DNA of 15,322 bases from an uncultured Muribaculaceae bacterium (GTDB taxonomy: Bacteria > Bacteroidota > Bacteroidia > Bacteroidales > Muribaculaceae), in contig CAJUMI010000059.1 of NCBI GenBank assembly GCA_910587545.1, positions 1 to 15,322 of the forward strand, in the 5' to 3' direction. Positions within the stretch are counted from its first letter, which is position 1, and the number at the start of each line of letters is the position of its first letter. Below the pieces are notes generated by a model. The model had not been told where the DNA came from and did no database searches. It saw only the letters and a list, made by a program, of their open reading frames with translations. Below, in pieces: positions 7,955 to 15,270 of the stretch. The translations under genes and the position numbers were made by a program.

Positions 7955-9711
7955 TGAAAACAACGCCATCTATGTCAAACAAACGCATCATAGCCGCAAT
8001 GGCACTTGCCGCCGCTCTTTCCGCGTCGGCTGAAGATCTAAAGACCGAAATCACAGTTGACCGCACTATCGTTCCGGTAGAACGTGAAGCGACACGCATC
8101 GGATCACTCACCCCCCGGCTGCTTTCGTCTCCTGTCAACATGCGTCAGCTCTCGCTTGCCGACTATACCGATCCGGCGGCGATCACACGCTCCATCTCAA
8201 CCCTCGATCCCGCCACCTATGCCGACACGTTCGCTCTGTCGCCCTATCGCGGATATGCTTCGATCGGTTACTTCCCGGTATTCAATCTCGGCGCATCGGC
8301 CGGATATAAATTTGTTGACAACAGCCGCACCCGTTTCGGCGCATGGCTTCAATATGACGGGTGCAGCTATGACCCGGATACCGACGCAGAGGCCGAAGGC
8401 CGCTACAGCAGCAATGCCGTCTCCGTCGGCGCCGCCCTCGACCAACGTGTGGGAGCCGCGTCATCTTTCGGCGCCCGCCTTGCTTACACCTATTCAGCCA
8501 TAGGCTTGCCCGACGCATTTGTCAACGACCGTCAGAACGCCAACATCATCGACGGCGATCTCTCATGGTGGTCACGCACGGGTCTGATAGGCTATCATGC
8601 CAAGGCTTCGTTCTCACATTTCAGTTACGGAAAGGATTACCGCTTCGGCGCCGAAACCAATGCTCCGACCGCCAAGGCTGCCGGTGAAAACCGCTTCAAC
8701 ATCAACGGCGGTATTTCCTATTTCGGCTCTTCGGCCGCTCCCCGCGGCGGCATTGAGATAGCCGCCGATTTCATATCGCGCAGCAACGGCGTGGAGCAGA
8801 TCGCGGTTGCCGACGGACCCGGGAGCTTCATGCCGCGGTTTGCCCCTATCGCCGACGGTACGCTCGGAGTCATATCACTGACACCCTACTACGCATTCAA
8901 CAGCGGCCGGATCCACGGTCGCATCGGCGCCAAAGTCGAAATCTCGGCCGGAGGTGAAGGCAAAAAATTCCATATCGCGCCTGCCGTGATGCTTGACTGG
9001 AATGTCGCGTCGCAATTTGCCGTCTATGCTCAGATCAATGGCGGCGAACAACTCAACAGTCTGCGCTCGCTCTACGAATACTGTCCCTTCGTCGGCGGAC
9101 TCTGGCAATATCAGCGCTCCCATATACCCGTCACAGCCGACTTAGGCATAAACATCGGGCCATTTGCAGGTTTCTCCGCTCGCCTGTTCGGCGGCTATGC
9201 AGCCGCCAACGACTGGCTTATGCCTCAGTATGCGTCACTTGAGTCTAAAGACGGGAATCTGACTTTCGATGGATGTAATTACGGAGCATACGACCTCAAA
9301 GGCTGGCACGGCGGCATCGGTCTCAGCTACCGGTGGCGCTCGGCTGTCAAGGCCGACGTATCGGCCGAAACTGCGTCCAACGGCTCCGACAAAGCCTTCT
9401 ATCTGTGGCGCGACCGCGCGAAATATGTGATCAAGGCTTCGATCGAAGTGCGTCCGCTCAGCCGCCTGAAGCTCGGGGCAGGCTACGAACTGCGCACCGA
9501 CCGTCACAACTATTTCTACGACGGTGTGTTCAGCTACGCCGTTGATCTCCGTTCGGTCAGCGATCTACGCTTTGAGGCAGGATATGACATCAGCGACGGT
9601 CTCACAGTCTTCGCCAGAGGCGAAAATCTGCTCAACCGCCGCTATGATCTGGTGTCGGCCATCCGGGCGCAGGGCATCAAAGGCCTCGTCGGAGTGGCCT
9701 ACAAATTCTGA
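7954..9711 (+). CDS. Outer-membrane beta-barrel protein (TonB-receptor-like, no plug), 585 aa
   Basis: Residues 1-26 form a signal peptide ending LSASA. A short periplasmic N-terminal part follows, with the motif EITVDRTIVPVEREATR, then alternating amphipathic beta strands with aromatic girdles to the end. The C-terminal part (VFARGENLLNRRYDLV ... GVAYKF) ends in Phe and resembles the last strands of TonB-dependent receptors, where a terminal aromatic serves recognition by the BAM machinery. The length is too short for a full receptor and no plug domain is seen, so automatic annotation as a TonB-dependent receptor would be only partly right. The start at 7954 overlaps the TPR stop codon (TAATG); an in-frame ATG at 7972 would also leave a good signal peptide. 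Ligand or function is unknown. The 3' end overlaps the convergent beta-galactosidase gene by 13 bases. Confidence 0.82.
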   Translation: MKTTPSMSNKRIIAAMALAAALSASAEDLKTEITVDRTIVPVEREATRIGSLTPRLLSSPVNMRQLSLADYTDPAAITRSISTLDPATYADTFALSPYRGYASIGYFPVFNLGASAGYKFVDNSRTRFGAWLQYDGCSYDPDTDAEAEGRYSSNAVSVGAALDQRVGAASSFGARLAYTYSAIGLPDAFVNDRQNANIIDGDLSWWSRTGLIGYHAKASFSHFSYGKDYRFGAETNAPTAKAAGENRFNINGGISYFGSSAAPRGGIEIAADFISRSNGVEQIAVADGPGSFMPRFAPIADGTLGVISLTPYYAFNSGRIHGRIGAKVEISAGGEGKKFHIAPAVMLDWNVASQFAVYAQINGGEQLNSLRSLYEYCPFVGGLWQYQRSHIPVTADLGINIGPFAGFSARLFGGYAAANDWLMPQYASLESKDGNLTFDGCNYGAYDLKGWHGGIGLSYRWRSAVKADVSAETASNGSDKAFYLWRDRAKYVIKASIEVRPLSRLKLGAGYELRTDRHNYFYDGVFSYAVDLRSVSDLRFEAGYDISDGLTVFARGENLLNRRYDLVSAIRAQGIKGLVGVAYKF

Positions 9712-12700
9712 CCGGGTTCGAGGATAAATACAAATTCATAAGGTTTGACCGACAGACGGTACTTCCGGAAAACATCCGGCCCGCATGTCGCCGTGCCGAC
9801 TCCGCTCTGCTCGGCGTCGAGATGAATAGTCACCGCTCCGTCGGAGAAAAGATCCTTTATATGCTGGGCCGATTGGATATTACTGTCAGAGTAAGGTACT
9901 GCACTGAATTGAAACGGCCGGTCTGATGTGACATTCAACAGACCGTTGTTGAAACTGATACTGCGCACGTCTGTATGATTGCCCGTCGACTGCGGTACGA
10001 TATAGTTATGGAAATCTGCAGAGGGGCTTGTCGTGTGAACGCCGATCCGGCCGGCAGTCCTGCGGTCGGCATAAGTCTCGCCCGATCGTCCGTAATAGCT
10101 TACGGTCGACGCATATTCGGCAGGCGTACGATAGCTCAGACCTACGCGCGGCAACGACTTTACCACCGACGTATCAGGCCTGAAATCACATGCGACAACC
10201 AGACGTCGGCCGTCGCTCACCGAGTAGTCAAACGTTGCATCGCCGACATGACGCCCGTCGCGGCCGTTGATTTCGGTTTCGACTGTCAGGATGTCGCCTT
10301 TGCGCTTAATCGAAACGACGTTCTGCTCGATGCTGTAGAGACCGGCTTCGAGCCACGACTTGCCCTGCGCGCCCCAGCTCGCATCGTTTTCGGTGAGCGG
10401 GCGGAACAGCGACAGTCCGAGCGGTGAGGCCAGAAGCTCTTTGCCGGCTGACATAAGCGATGAAATCCGTCCGGTCGCAGGATCGACCGTGAAGACGACC
10501 GCGCCCGAGCTGTATGTGTTATTTTTTGCCTTGAGGCGTGAGGGTGCTACGTCAGGATTCATTTCCGACTGACGGACGGCAAACTGCTCCTCGGCAACGG
10601 CATGGCCACAGGGAAGCATTCCCGACGCCTCGCGTGTCAGCCAGTCGACATCGAGATACAGATCCTGACCGTCATCAGGCAGTTCGAGACCGGCAAAAAC
10701 CACCTTTGCCGTCTCGCCGGGCGCACATTTGATCCGACGCACACCGTCGGCCATAATCCTGCCTTCGGGAGTGACAAGACGCCACGCCATGTCGAAGCGG
10801 TCGAGATCAGTGAAGAAGTGCCAATTTCTGACGTCCAGCGTCAGCGGATCGGCTGACACCATGTCAGACTTTATATTGCGGTAGACTGCCTTCACCTCTT
10901 GGAGATGAGGATGAGGTGTGCGGTCAGAGTTGACAAGACCGTTGCAACAGAATGATTTGTCCGAGGGTATATCGGCCGCGCCGTAGTCGCCGCCATAGGC
11001 ATACCACATACGCCCGTCAGGCGTGTGTTCGACAAACGACTGATCCACCCAGTCCCATATACAGCCGCCCTGGGCAAGCGGCTCACGTTCGAACAACTCC
11101 CAGTAGTCGCTCAGGCCGCCTACCGAATTGCCCATCGCATGAGCATACTCGCAGGCTATATAAGGCCGGTAGACAGTGTCGGCGTGGCAGTATGCTTCAA
11201 TATATTGAAGCGAAGGATACATCACGGCAAAAATATCCGTATTCCATGCGTCTATCGCGCGCTCGCACTGCACCGGACGGTTGGTCTCCACCGATTTCAT
11301 CCACTTGTATGTTTCCTCGAAGTTCACACCGTTGCCCGCCTCGTTGCCGAGCGAATAGAATGTTACAGACGGATGGTTCTTGCTCTTGGCATACATGCGG
11401 CGCGTGCGGTCGAGATGAGCCGGGAGCCACTCGGTGAAGTTGGCAAGCGATTCCTTGCCATAGCCCATGCCGTGTGATTCGATATTTGCCTCGTCGATAA
11501 TATAGAGCCCGCATTTGTCGGCAAGATGATACCAGCGGCGGTCAGCCGGATAGTGACTGTTGCGGACGGTGTTGATATTATTGAGTTTCATCATCTCGAT
11601 ATCACGCAGCATGGTCGCCTCGTCGACATAATGGCCCTCCCGGGAGAAGGAATGACGGTTGACGCCCTTTATAAGTATCGGTTTGCCATTGAGCATGTAG
11701 CGGCTGTCGCGCACTTCGGAAGTGCGGAACCCGACGTTGCAGCCGACCGTCTCGGTGACTCGCCCGTTACTGCCCCTTAGCTGAAGCTCGAGCGTATAGA
11801 GATAAGGCGTTTCAGCTGTCCAAGGTCTTACATCCTCAATGACCTTGTCGAACCTGACATTGCCCGATGCCTGACTGCTGCCGCCGGCCACCTTCACACC
11901 ATCGGCATCGTAAAGCGCATACGCAAGCTCACCTTTGAATTTCTTGCCGTCAGTCACGACATCGAGGCCGAAGAGTCCGTCGCGGTAATATGCGCTGTCG
12001 AGCGGTGAGCTGACCGTATAATCGGCTATATATGTCTTCGGCGTGCTGTAAAGATACACGTCGCGTTCGATGCCGCTGAGACGCCACATGTCCTGACACT
12101 CGAGATAGGAGCCCGACGACCAGCGGTAGACCTCGACGGCAAGAGTGTTGGCACCGTCGACAAGATAATCACTTATGTCCCACTCGGCGGCAGTCTTCGA
12201 ACCCTGATTGTAGCCGAGGAGCCGGCCGTTGAGCCAGATATAGTAGAATGACGCCGCCGCTTCAAGACACAACACAGTCCGTCGGTCGCGCCACCCGGCC
12301 GGCACGGTAAACTCACGCCTGTAGCTGCCCACTTCGTTGCTGTCGACAGGCACGTAGGGCGGATTCTTCTCGAAATTATAATGAGACGAGTCAAACTCGT
12401 ATGTCGTGTTGACATACACTTTCGTTCCGTAGCCCTGAGTCTGCCAGTTGCCGGGTACCTTGATCTTGTCCCAGTCACGGGTATTGTAATCCGAGCGGTA
12501 GAAGTCGGCCGGCCGTTTGCCGGGATCCTGCGACCAACGGAAATCCCAGTCGCCGTTGAGCGACATATACCACGGCGAGTCACTGTAACGCTGATCACGG
12601 ATGCGATCAAGCGTAGCAGCGTCGTCAACATACGGCACCACGCATTCGTGAGGATCGAGCTGGCCCGCCCGAAACGCAGAGGGGTTTTGCCACTCGGGCA

Positions 12701-12761
12701 GATGTTTCGCAAAAATCGATACGGACGACAGCAATACAGTCAACAGACAGATTTTTTTCAT
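9699..12761 (-). CDS. Exported glycoside hydrolase family 2 beta-galactosidase (LacZ-type), 1020 aa
   Basis: This enzyme hydrolyses terminal beta-galactosides. The N-terminus MKKICLLTVLLSSVSIFA is a signal peptide, so it acts in the periplasm or at the surface, unlike E. coli LacZ. Domains run as in LacZ: sugar-binding jelly roll (about 55-235, with LNGDWDF near 68-74 and DMWRLSGIERDVYLY near 224-238), Ig-like domain, TIM barrel (about 340-640), and the beta-galactosidase small-chain domain at the C-terminus (about 745-1015). The acid/base Glu is E474 in SLGNEAGNG and the nucleophile is E538 in CEYAHAMGNS, both intact; NTVRNSHYP and DEANIESHGMG are also present. Length matches the family. It is monocistronic and has no SusC/SusD neighbour in view. 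Two dyads upstream suggest transcriptional control. Specificity for lactose versus host or plant galactosides cannot be read from sequence. Confidence 0.95.
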   Translation of the reverse strand: MKKICLLTVLLSSVSIFAKHLPEWQNPSAFRAGQLDPHECVVPYVDDAATLDRIRDQRYSDSPWYMSLNGDWDFRWSQDPGKRPADFYRSDYNTRDWDKIKVPGNWQTQGYGTKVYVNTTYEFDSSHYNFEKNPPYVPVDSNEVGSYRREFTVPAGWRDRRTVLCLEAAASFYYIWLNGRLLGYNQGSKTAAEWDISDYLVDGANTLAVEVYRWSSGSYLECQDMWRLSGIERDVYLYSTPKTYIADYTVSSPLDSAYYRDGLFGLDVVTDGKKFKGELAYALYDADGVKVAGGSSQASGNVRFDKVIEDVRPWTAETPYLYTLELQLRGSNGRVTETVGCNVGFRTSEVRDSRYMLNGKPILIKGVNRHSFSREGHYVDEATMLRDIEMMKLNNINTVRNSHYPADRRWYHLADKCGLYIIDEANIESHGMGYGKESLANFTEWLPAHLDRTRRMYAKSKNHPSVTFYSLGNEAGNGVNFEETYKWMKSVETNRPVQCERAIDAWNTDIFAVMYPSLQYIEAYCHADTVYRPYIACEYAHAMGNSVGGLSDYWELFEREPLAQGGCIWDWVDQSFVEHTPDGRMWYAYGGDYGAADIPSDKSFCCNGLVNSDRTPHPHLQEVKAVYRNIKSDMVSADPLTLDVRNWHFFTDLDRFDMAWRLVTPEGRIMADGVRRIKCAPGETAKVVFAGLELPDDGQDLYLDVDWLTREASGMLPCGHAVAEEQFAVRQSEMNPDVAPSRLKAKNNTYSSGAVVFTVDPATGRISSLMSAGKELLASPLGLSLFRPLTENDASWGAQGKSWLEAGLYSIEQNVVSIKRKGDILTVETEINGRDGRHVGDATFDYSVSDGRRLVVACDFRPDTSVVKSLPRVGLSYRTPAEYASTVSYYGRSGETYADRRTAGRIGVHTTSPSADFHNYIVPQSTGNHTDVRSISFNNGLLNVTSDRPFQFSAVPYSDSNIQSAQHIKDLFSDGAVTIHLDAEQSGVGTATCGPDVFRKYRLSVKPYEFVFILEPGQNL

Positions 12762-12774
12762 GGAATATAAATTT

Positions 12775-12785
12775 GAAACGGTTTC
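12775..12785. promoter_or_regulatory. Dyad GAAACGGTTTC in the beta-galactosidase leader
   Basis: A perfect inverted repeat with five-base arms and one central base lies 13 bases upstream of the start codon. Its shape resembles operators of LacI-family sugar regulators. It could equally be chance in a short AT-rich leader. Confidence 0.35.
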
Positions 12786-12814
12786 CGGTAATTAAGTACA
12801 TTATTAGTTCAGTA

Positions 12815-12847
12815 CAAAATTAATAAACAGCAGGATAAATCCTGCAA
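12815..12847 (-). promoter_or_regulatory. Promoter of the beta-galactosidase gene
   Basis: Read on the minus strand, TAATTTTG (12815-12822) matches TAnnTTTG exactly, and TTG (12845-12847) lies 22 bases upstream as a partial -33 element. Transcription would start near 12808, giving a leader of about 47 bases. A 16-base palindrome fills the spacer between the two elements. Confidence 0.55.
12830..12845. promoter_or_regulatory. Candidate operator palindrome in the beta-galactosidase promoter spacer
   Basis: GCAGGAT (12830-12836) and ATCCTGC (12839-12845) are perfect inverted arms around a two-base centre. The site lies between the proposed -33 and -7 elements, a classic place for a repressor. 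It is not followed by a T-run on the minus strand, so a terminator for the upstream gene is less likely. Confidence 0.5.
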
Positions 12848-12915
12848 CCGAAAACAAAAAATTTCTCCGCACCGGGCGTTTTCAACCGTCATTCACATTG
12901 GTTGCTTCAAGGCTT

Positions 12916-13653
12916 CTATACGAGACCAAGTATCTTATTGAGTGGAGTAATTCTCTGACTATTCAGCGCTTGATTGTATTTACGGACCGACTTTTCGGCA
13001 CGGCGACGTTCGGCTCTGCTCGGAGCCGACCTGGCCGGTTCCGGGCTGTCCGACCGATCAGACGATTCTGACTTGTCTGACAAATCTGACAGATCAGAGT
13101 CCTCAATGTTGTCGACTGTGATATCGGCGGCGGCAAGAGCAAGGAGTGCGTTGTTGACCGTCTTTGTCGAATCTTCAGCCACGACAAGGACTGACAGCCT
13201 GCACTTGACCTGAAGCGCGACAAGGCGTTTCATAATATATGACGGAGAAGCGTTGCGCCCGAACGACAGGGCGGCGATACGGCTCACGGAGTCGATCACA
13301 AATGTGCGTATGGCTGTCGTCCTCACAGCCTGCTCAATTGCCTCGAAGACCAGATCGGCATAGTCAGTGTTGTCATCGGGCGACGAGAACTCGGGCGTGA
13401 ACACATAAAGATTATCATGGCAGGAGTCGCTGCCGGTGAAACGGCCGAGACGATCTTCGGCATTGACATACAGCACTTCGCGACCGGTGTGGGCAACGTC
13501 GAGTGCGATGTCGAATGCCTTGGCGGATTTGTCGGCCGCACGGGCACCGTGGATGAGCGCTGTCGTGCTTTCACGCCAGATGTTTTTGTAGAGACTTACG
13601 GTCTTTTTGACCGCGCTGAAAAAATTTTTCGATGAGATGAATTTGTGTTCCAT
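12916..13653 (-). CDS. RecA-fold ATPase-like protein with acidic Ser-Asp repeat linker, 245 aa
   Basis: Residues about 25-175 read like a RecA/RepA-type (AAA_25-like) P-loop domain: GARAADKS at 36-43 stands where Walker A should be, and the hydrophobic strand ending in D121 (TFVIDSVSRIAALSFGRNAS) fits Walker B and the following helix. Walker A keeps the Lys and Ser but has Asp in place of the last Gly, so ATP binding may be lost or altered. After the domain comes an acidic linker (184-205) of repeated Ser-Asp-X triplets and a basic C-terminal tail with RAERRRAEK (about 213-221). No signal peptide is present, so it is cytoplasmic. Related RecA-like proteins exist in Bacteroidales without a proven role. 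It lies alone, 154 bases upstream of the beta-galactosidase gene and on the same strand, with its own promoter-like sequence. Confidence 0.72.
   Translation of the reverse strand: MEHKFISSKNFFSAVKKTVSLYKNIWRESTTALIHGARAADKSAKAFDIALDVAHTGREVLYVNAEDRLGRFTGSDSCHDNLYVFTPEFSSPDDNTDYADLVFEAIEQAVRTTAIRTFVIDSVSRIAALSFGRNASPSYIMKRLVALQVKCRLSVLVVAEDSTKTVNNALLALAAADITVDNIEDSDLSDLSDKSESSDRSDSPEPARSAPSRAERRRAEKSVRKYNQALNSQRITPLNKILGLV
13045..13098 (-). repeat. In-frame 9-base tandem repeat, six units
   Basis: Six consecutive 9-base units of the form TCN-GAN-NNN encode Ser-Asp/Glu-X triplets (SDL SDL SDK SES SDR SDS) in the RecA-like gene. The units share TC(A/T)GA(T/C) cores but differ in the third codon. 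Copy-number changes would keep the reading frame. Confidence 0.75.
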
Positions 13654-13675
13654 AAGTTAAAGATTAATTCCACGG

Positions 13676-13683
13676 CAAAGTTA
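13676..13683 (-). promoter_or_regulatory. Candidate -7 element of the RecA-like gene
   Basis: Read on the minus strand, TAACTTTG matches TAnnTTTG exactly, 22 bases before the start codon. A TTTG (13709-13712, minus strand) lies 25 bases upstream, somewhat farther than usual for -33. Confidence 0.5.
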
Positions 13684-13846
13684 TGTCAAGAAATCTCAGA
13701 ATCTTTAGCAAAATTGCACACTCATCCGATTTAACACTTTTCAACCTCGCATATCCCTGCTATAAAGCATAGTAAAACAACCTATTTCCCGGGAGATAAA
13801 ACGCTGACCGGTAGGAACGATATATCCCTATAACATCCCATTGGAT

Positions 13847-14290
13847 TCAGTCGCCGTAAATCAGAACGAATTTCGCTCTGCCATCATTTTTTGATTTATC
13901 AATTATCTGAGCGTCATCAAACTTAAAAACAAAAACTCCGTCACAAATGTCATTCTGCACGATTTCTTCAATCGTATGGTCTCGCAAAGTGGATTCCTTG
14001 AACACCATAACCTGAAATGATCCCTCGGAATCTTTTTTGACATACGAACTACCAATATGATTCAATAGAATTGTCTGATGAGGTTCGATTTTTATCAATT
14101 CCGGAAAATATTCCGCTTCGAAAATACTCGGTTTTAGAATGGTCTCATCTAATGTCTGCCATGTGGTAATTTCAATCTGTTCATCAGCGCTGTTTGTAAT
14201 CTCAAGACAACTAACATATTTCTCGGCTTCTTCACATGAAGTTATATTTAATGCAGCAAGCGTCGCAATCAGCAACCTTATTAGACGCAT
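13847..14290 (-). CDS. Small exported lipoprotein, candidate immunity protein (paralogue B), 147 aa
   Basis: I start this gene at the ATG at 14290 rather than 14311: it gives MRLIRLLIATLAALNITSC, a typical lipoprotein signal peptide with C19 as the lipid-bearing residue, and it avoids overlap with the upstream gene, whose stop is seven bases before. The mature part is soluble and acidic. It is a diverged paralogue of the next gene upstream: NSADEQIEI (33-41) matches NNSDEQVTV there, and FKESTLRDHTIEEI (97-110) matches WKQSTLDKYSKEEI. Small proteins with this K-x-S-T-L ... E-E-I block resemble ones I associate with Bacteroidales toxin loci, which with the toxin-tail gene upstream suggests immunity, but this is inference. 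Composition is AT-rich compared with the genes left of it. Confidence 0.7.
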   Translation of the reverse strand: MRLIRLLIATLAALNITSCEEAEKYVSCLEITNSADEQIEITTWQTLDETILKPSIFEAEYFPELIKIEPHQTILLNHIGSSYVKKDSEGSFQVMVFKESTLRDHTIEEIVQNDICDGVFVFKFDDAQIIDKSKNDGRAKFVLIYGD

Positions 14291-14297
14291 AATTTGA

Positions 14298-14693
14298 TTA
14301 TTTACCATCATAAACTATCGTTAGATTAATCTTTTTCAATTCTGATTTTGTGTATCTATATCGCTTGTCATAGATGTTTTTCCAAAGGATTTCTTCCTTT
14401 GAATATTTATCCAACGTGCTTTGTTTCCATATTAGCAGTTGATAATTATCGGGTTCTGCATAAACTACCCGACTCATTATTATTTTTTCATTCGGCATTA
14501 CAGTCCTAACCCAATTGGGCCATTCACTCATCCAATTGGGCTGAAGAATAGAGAAATCGTCACCCATCCAGAGAGCCAGTACAGTGACCTGTTCATCTGA
14601 ATTGTTCTCAAAATAAACGTCGACGGTTTCATAACCATCATCACACTCGTTAAACATTGCCAGTAGCAAGAAGCATATAATATATAATTTCAT
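14298..14693 (-). CDS. Small exported protein, candidate immunity protein (paralogue A), 131 aa
   Basis: The N-terminus MKLYIICFLLLAMFNEC is a short hydrophobic export signal; C17 could be lipidated, but the residues before it (F-N-E) are a poor lipobox. The mature part has NNSDEQVTVL (30-39), KQSTLDKYSKEEI (90-102) and a C-terminal KKINLTIVYDGK, all with counterparts in the downstream paralogue, so the two arose by duplication and diverged strongly. The gene begins 18 bases after the toxin-tail gene, and seven bases separate its stop from the next start, consistent with one operon. Tandem diverged immunity genes behind a toxin C-terminus are a known arrangement in polymorphic-toxin loci; here the role is inferred only from context and family resemblance. 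Confidence 0.68.
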   Translation of the reverse strand: MKLYIICFLLLAMFNECDDGYETVDVYFENNSDEQVTVLALWMGDDFSILQPNWMSEWPNWVRTVMPNEKIIMSRVVYAEPDNYQLLIWKQSTLDKYSKEEILWKNIYDKRYRYTKSELKKINLTIVYDGK

Positions 14694-14711
14694 ATTTTTA
14701 GATTTATAGTA

Positions 14712-15062
14712 TTACCAAATAAAATCCCAAAAAGTCCATTTTGAAATCGATGATTTATAGGCCTTCCAAAAGTTTGGAGAACCTGTTCTCGGATTTGTAT
14801 ACTCAGTAGTTTCCCCACTATTAAACTGTTCCTTATTAAAAAAATTCGGACTCGACGAATCATAGCCTTTCGCTCCTGTTCCATACTTTTTATCAAAGTA
14901 ATGGCCGCCCAGATCATTGGCCCATCTCTCAAACCATCTCTCGCCATGTTCCATTCCGCTTGCTTTAGATGTGCCTGCGGCACTCAAGAGACTCGGAATT
15001 CCCACTACGGGAATAAAACTTATTCCCATGTATTGCGATTGGATATAATGCCCGTATTTCAT
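14712..15062 (-). CDS. RHS/polymorphic-toxin-type C-terminal tail as a separate 116-aa reading frame
   Basis: The protein runs YGHYIQSQYMG (3-13), a hydrophobic stretch with IPVVGIPSLLSAAGTSKASG (17-36), ERWFERWANDLGG (41-53) and TNPRTG (89-94), and ends FWDFIW. From memory this pattern is the end of Bacteroidales RHS-associated or similar proteins, where the first part is usually HEYGHYIQS, a zinc-protease-like HExxH. Here the frame begins at MKYGH, so the first His and Glu of that motif are missing, and an in-frame stop lies five codons upstream. Its ATG overlaps the stop of the upstream 70-codon frame (ATGA, 15059-15062), which would allow coupled translation. It may be a displaced toxin tip left by recombination or a small independent gene. 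No signal peptide is present. AT-rich composition sets it apart from the main chromosome genes. Confidence 0.55.
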   Translation of the reverse strand: MKYGHYIQSQYMGISFIPVVGIPSLLSAAGTSKASGMEHGERWFERWANDLGGHYFDKKYGTGAKGYDSSSPNFFNKEQFNSGETTEYTNPRTGSPNFWKAYKSSISKWTFWDFIW

Positions 15063-15270
15063 TGGCAGCGATTTTCATTCCATGCGCGGTCGAATTCGTC
15101 TTTTTCGATGAAATCCTGATTGCGCCAATTGGTGTCGCCGAAGTCGGCAGTACGCAACTTCCGGCCGTCGGCCTCAGGTTCGTTCGTCGTCAATCTTGTA
15201 GCTTTGCCTCCCGATATTATCAATTGCTTTATCGCATGTTTGCCTTTGAATTGATAATAAGTAATTTCAT
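15059..15270 (-). pseudogene. Unrecognised ~70-codon gene with a one-base deletion after the start
   Basis: A coding-looking frame is open from 15289 to the stop at 15059-15061 (minus strand), reading ITYYQFKGKHAIKQL ... LRTADFGDTNWRNQDF ... DRAWNENRCQ, but has no ATG or GTG in frame. Just upstream an ATG at 15268-15270 is followed by AAATTACTT; adding one A to that A-run would join it in frame and give a complete 70-residue protein starting MKITYYQFKG. As given, the ATG frame ends after 13 codons. Either the gene is broken, or the A-run is miscounted in the assembly. The product has no signal peptide or membrane segment and I do not recognise it. It lies directly upstream of the toxin-tail gene with a four-base ATGA overlap, so the two may have been co-translated. 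Confidence 0.55.

Noticed and set aside
13783..13798. Imperfect palindrome TATTTCCC/GGGAGATA downstream of the lipoprotein gene
   Set aside because: The arms meet with no loop and no T-run follows, so it is not a convincing terminator; an operator role for the RecA-like gene would be speculation.
14690..14983. 97-codon minus-strand frame overlapping the toxin tail
   Set aside because: The overlapping frame ending at 14712 carries the recognisable tail motifs, so this one is a shadow.
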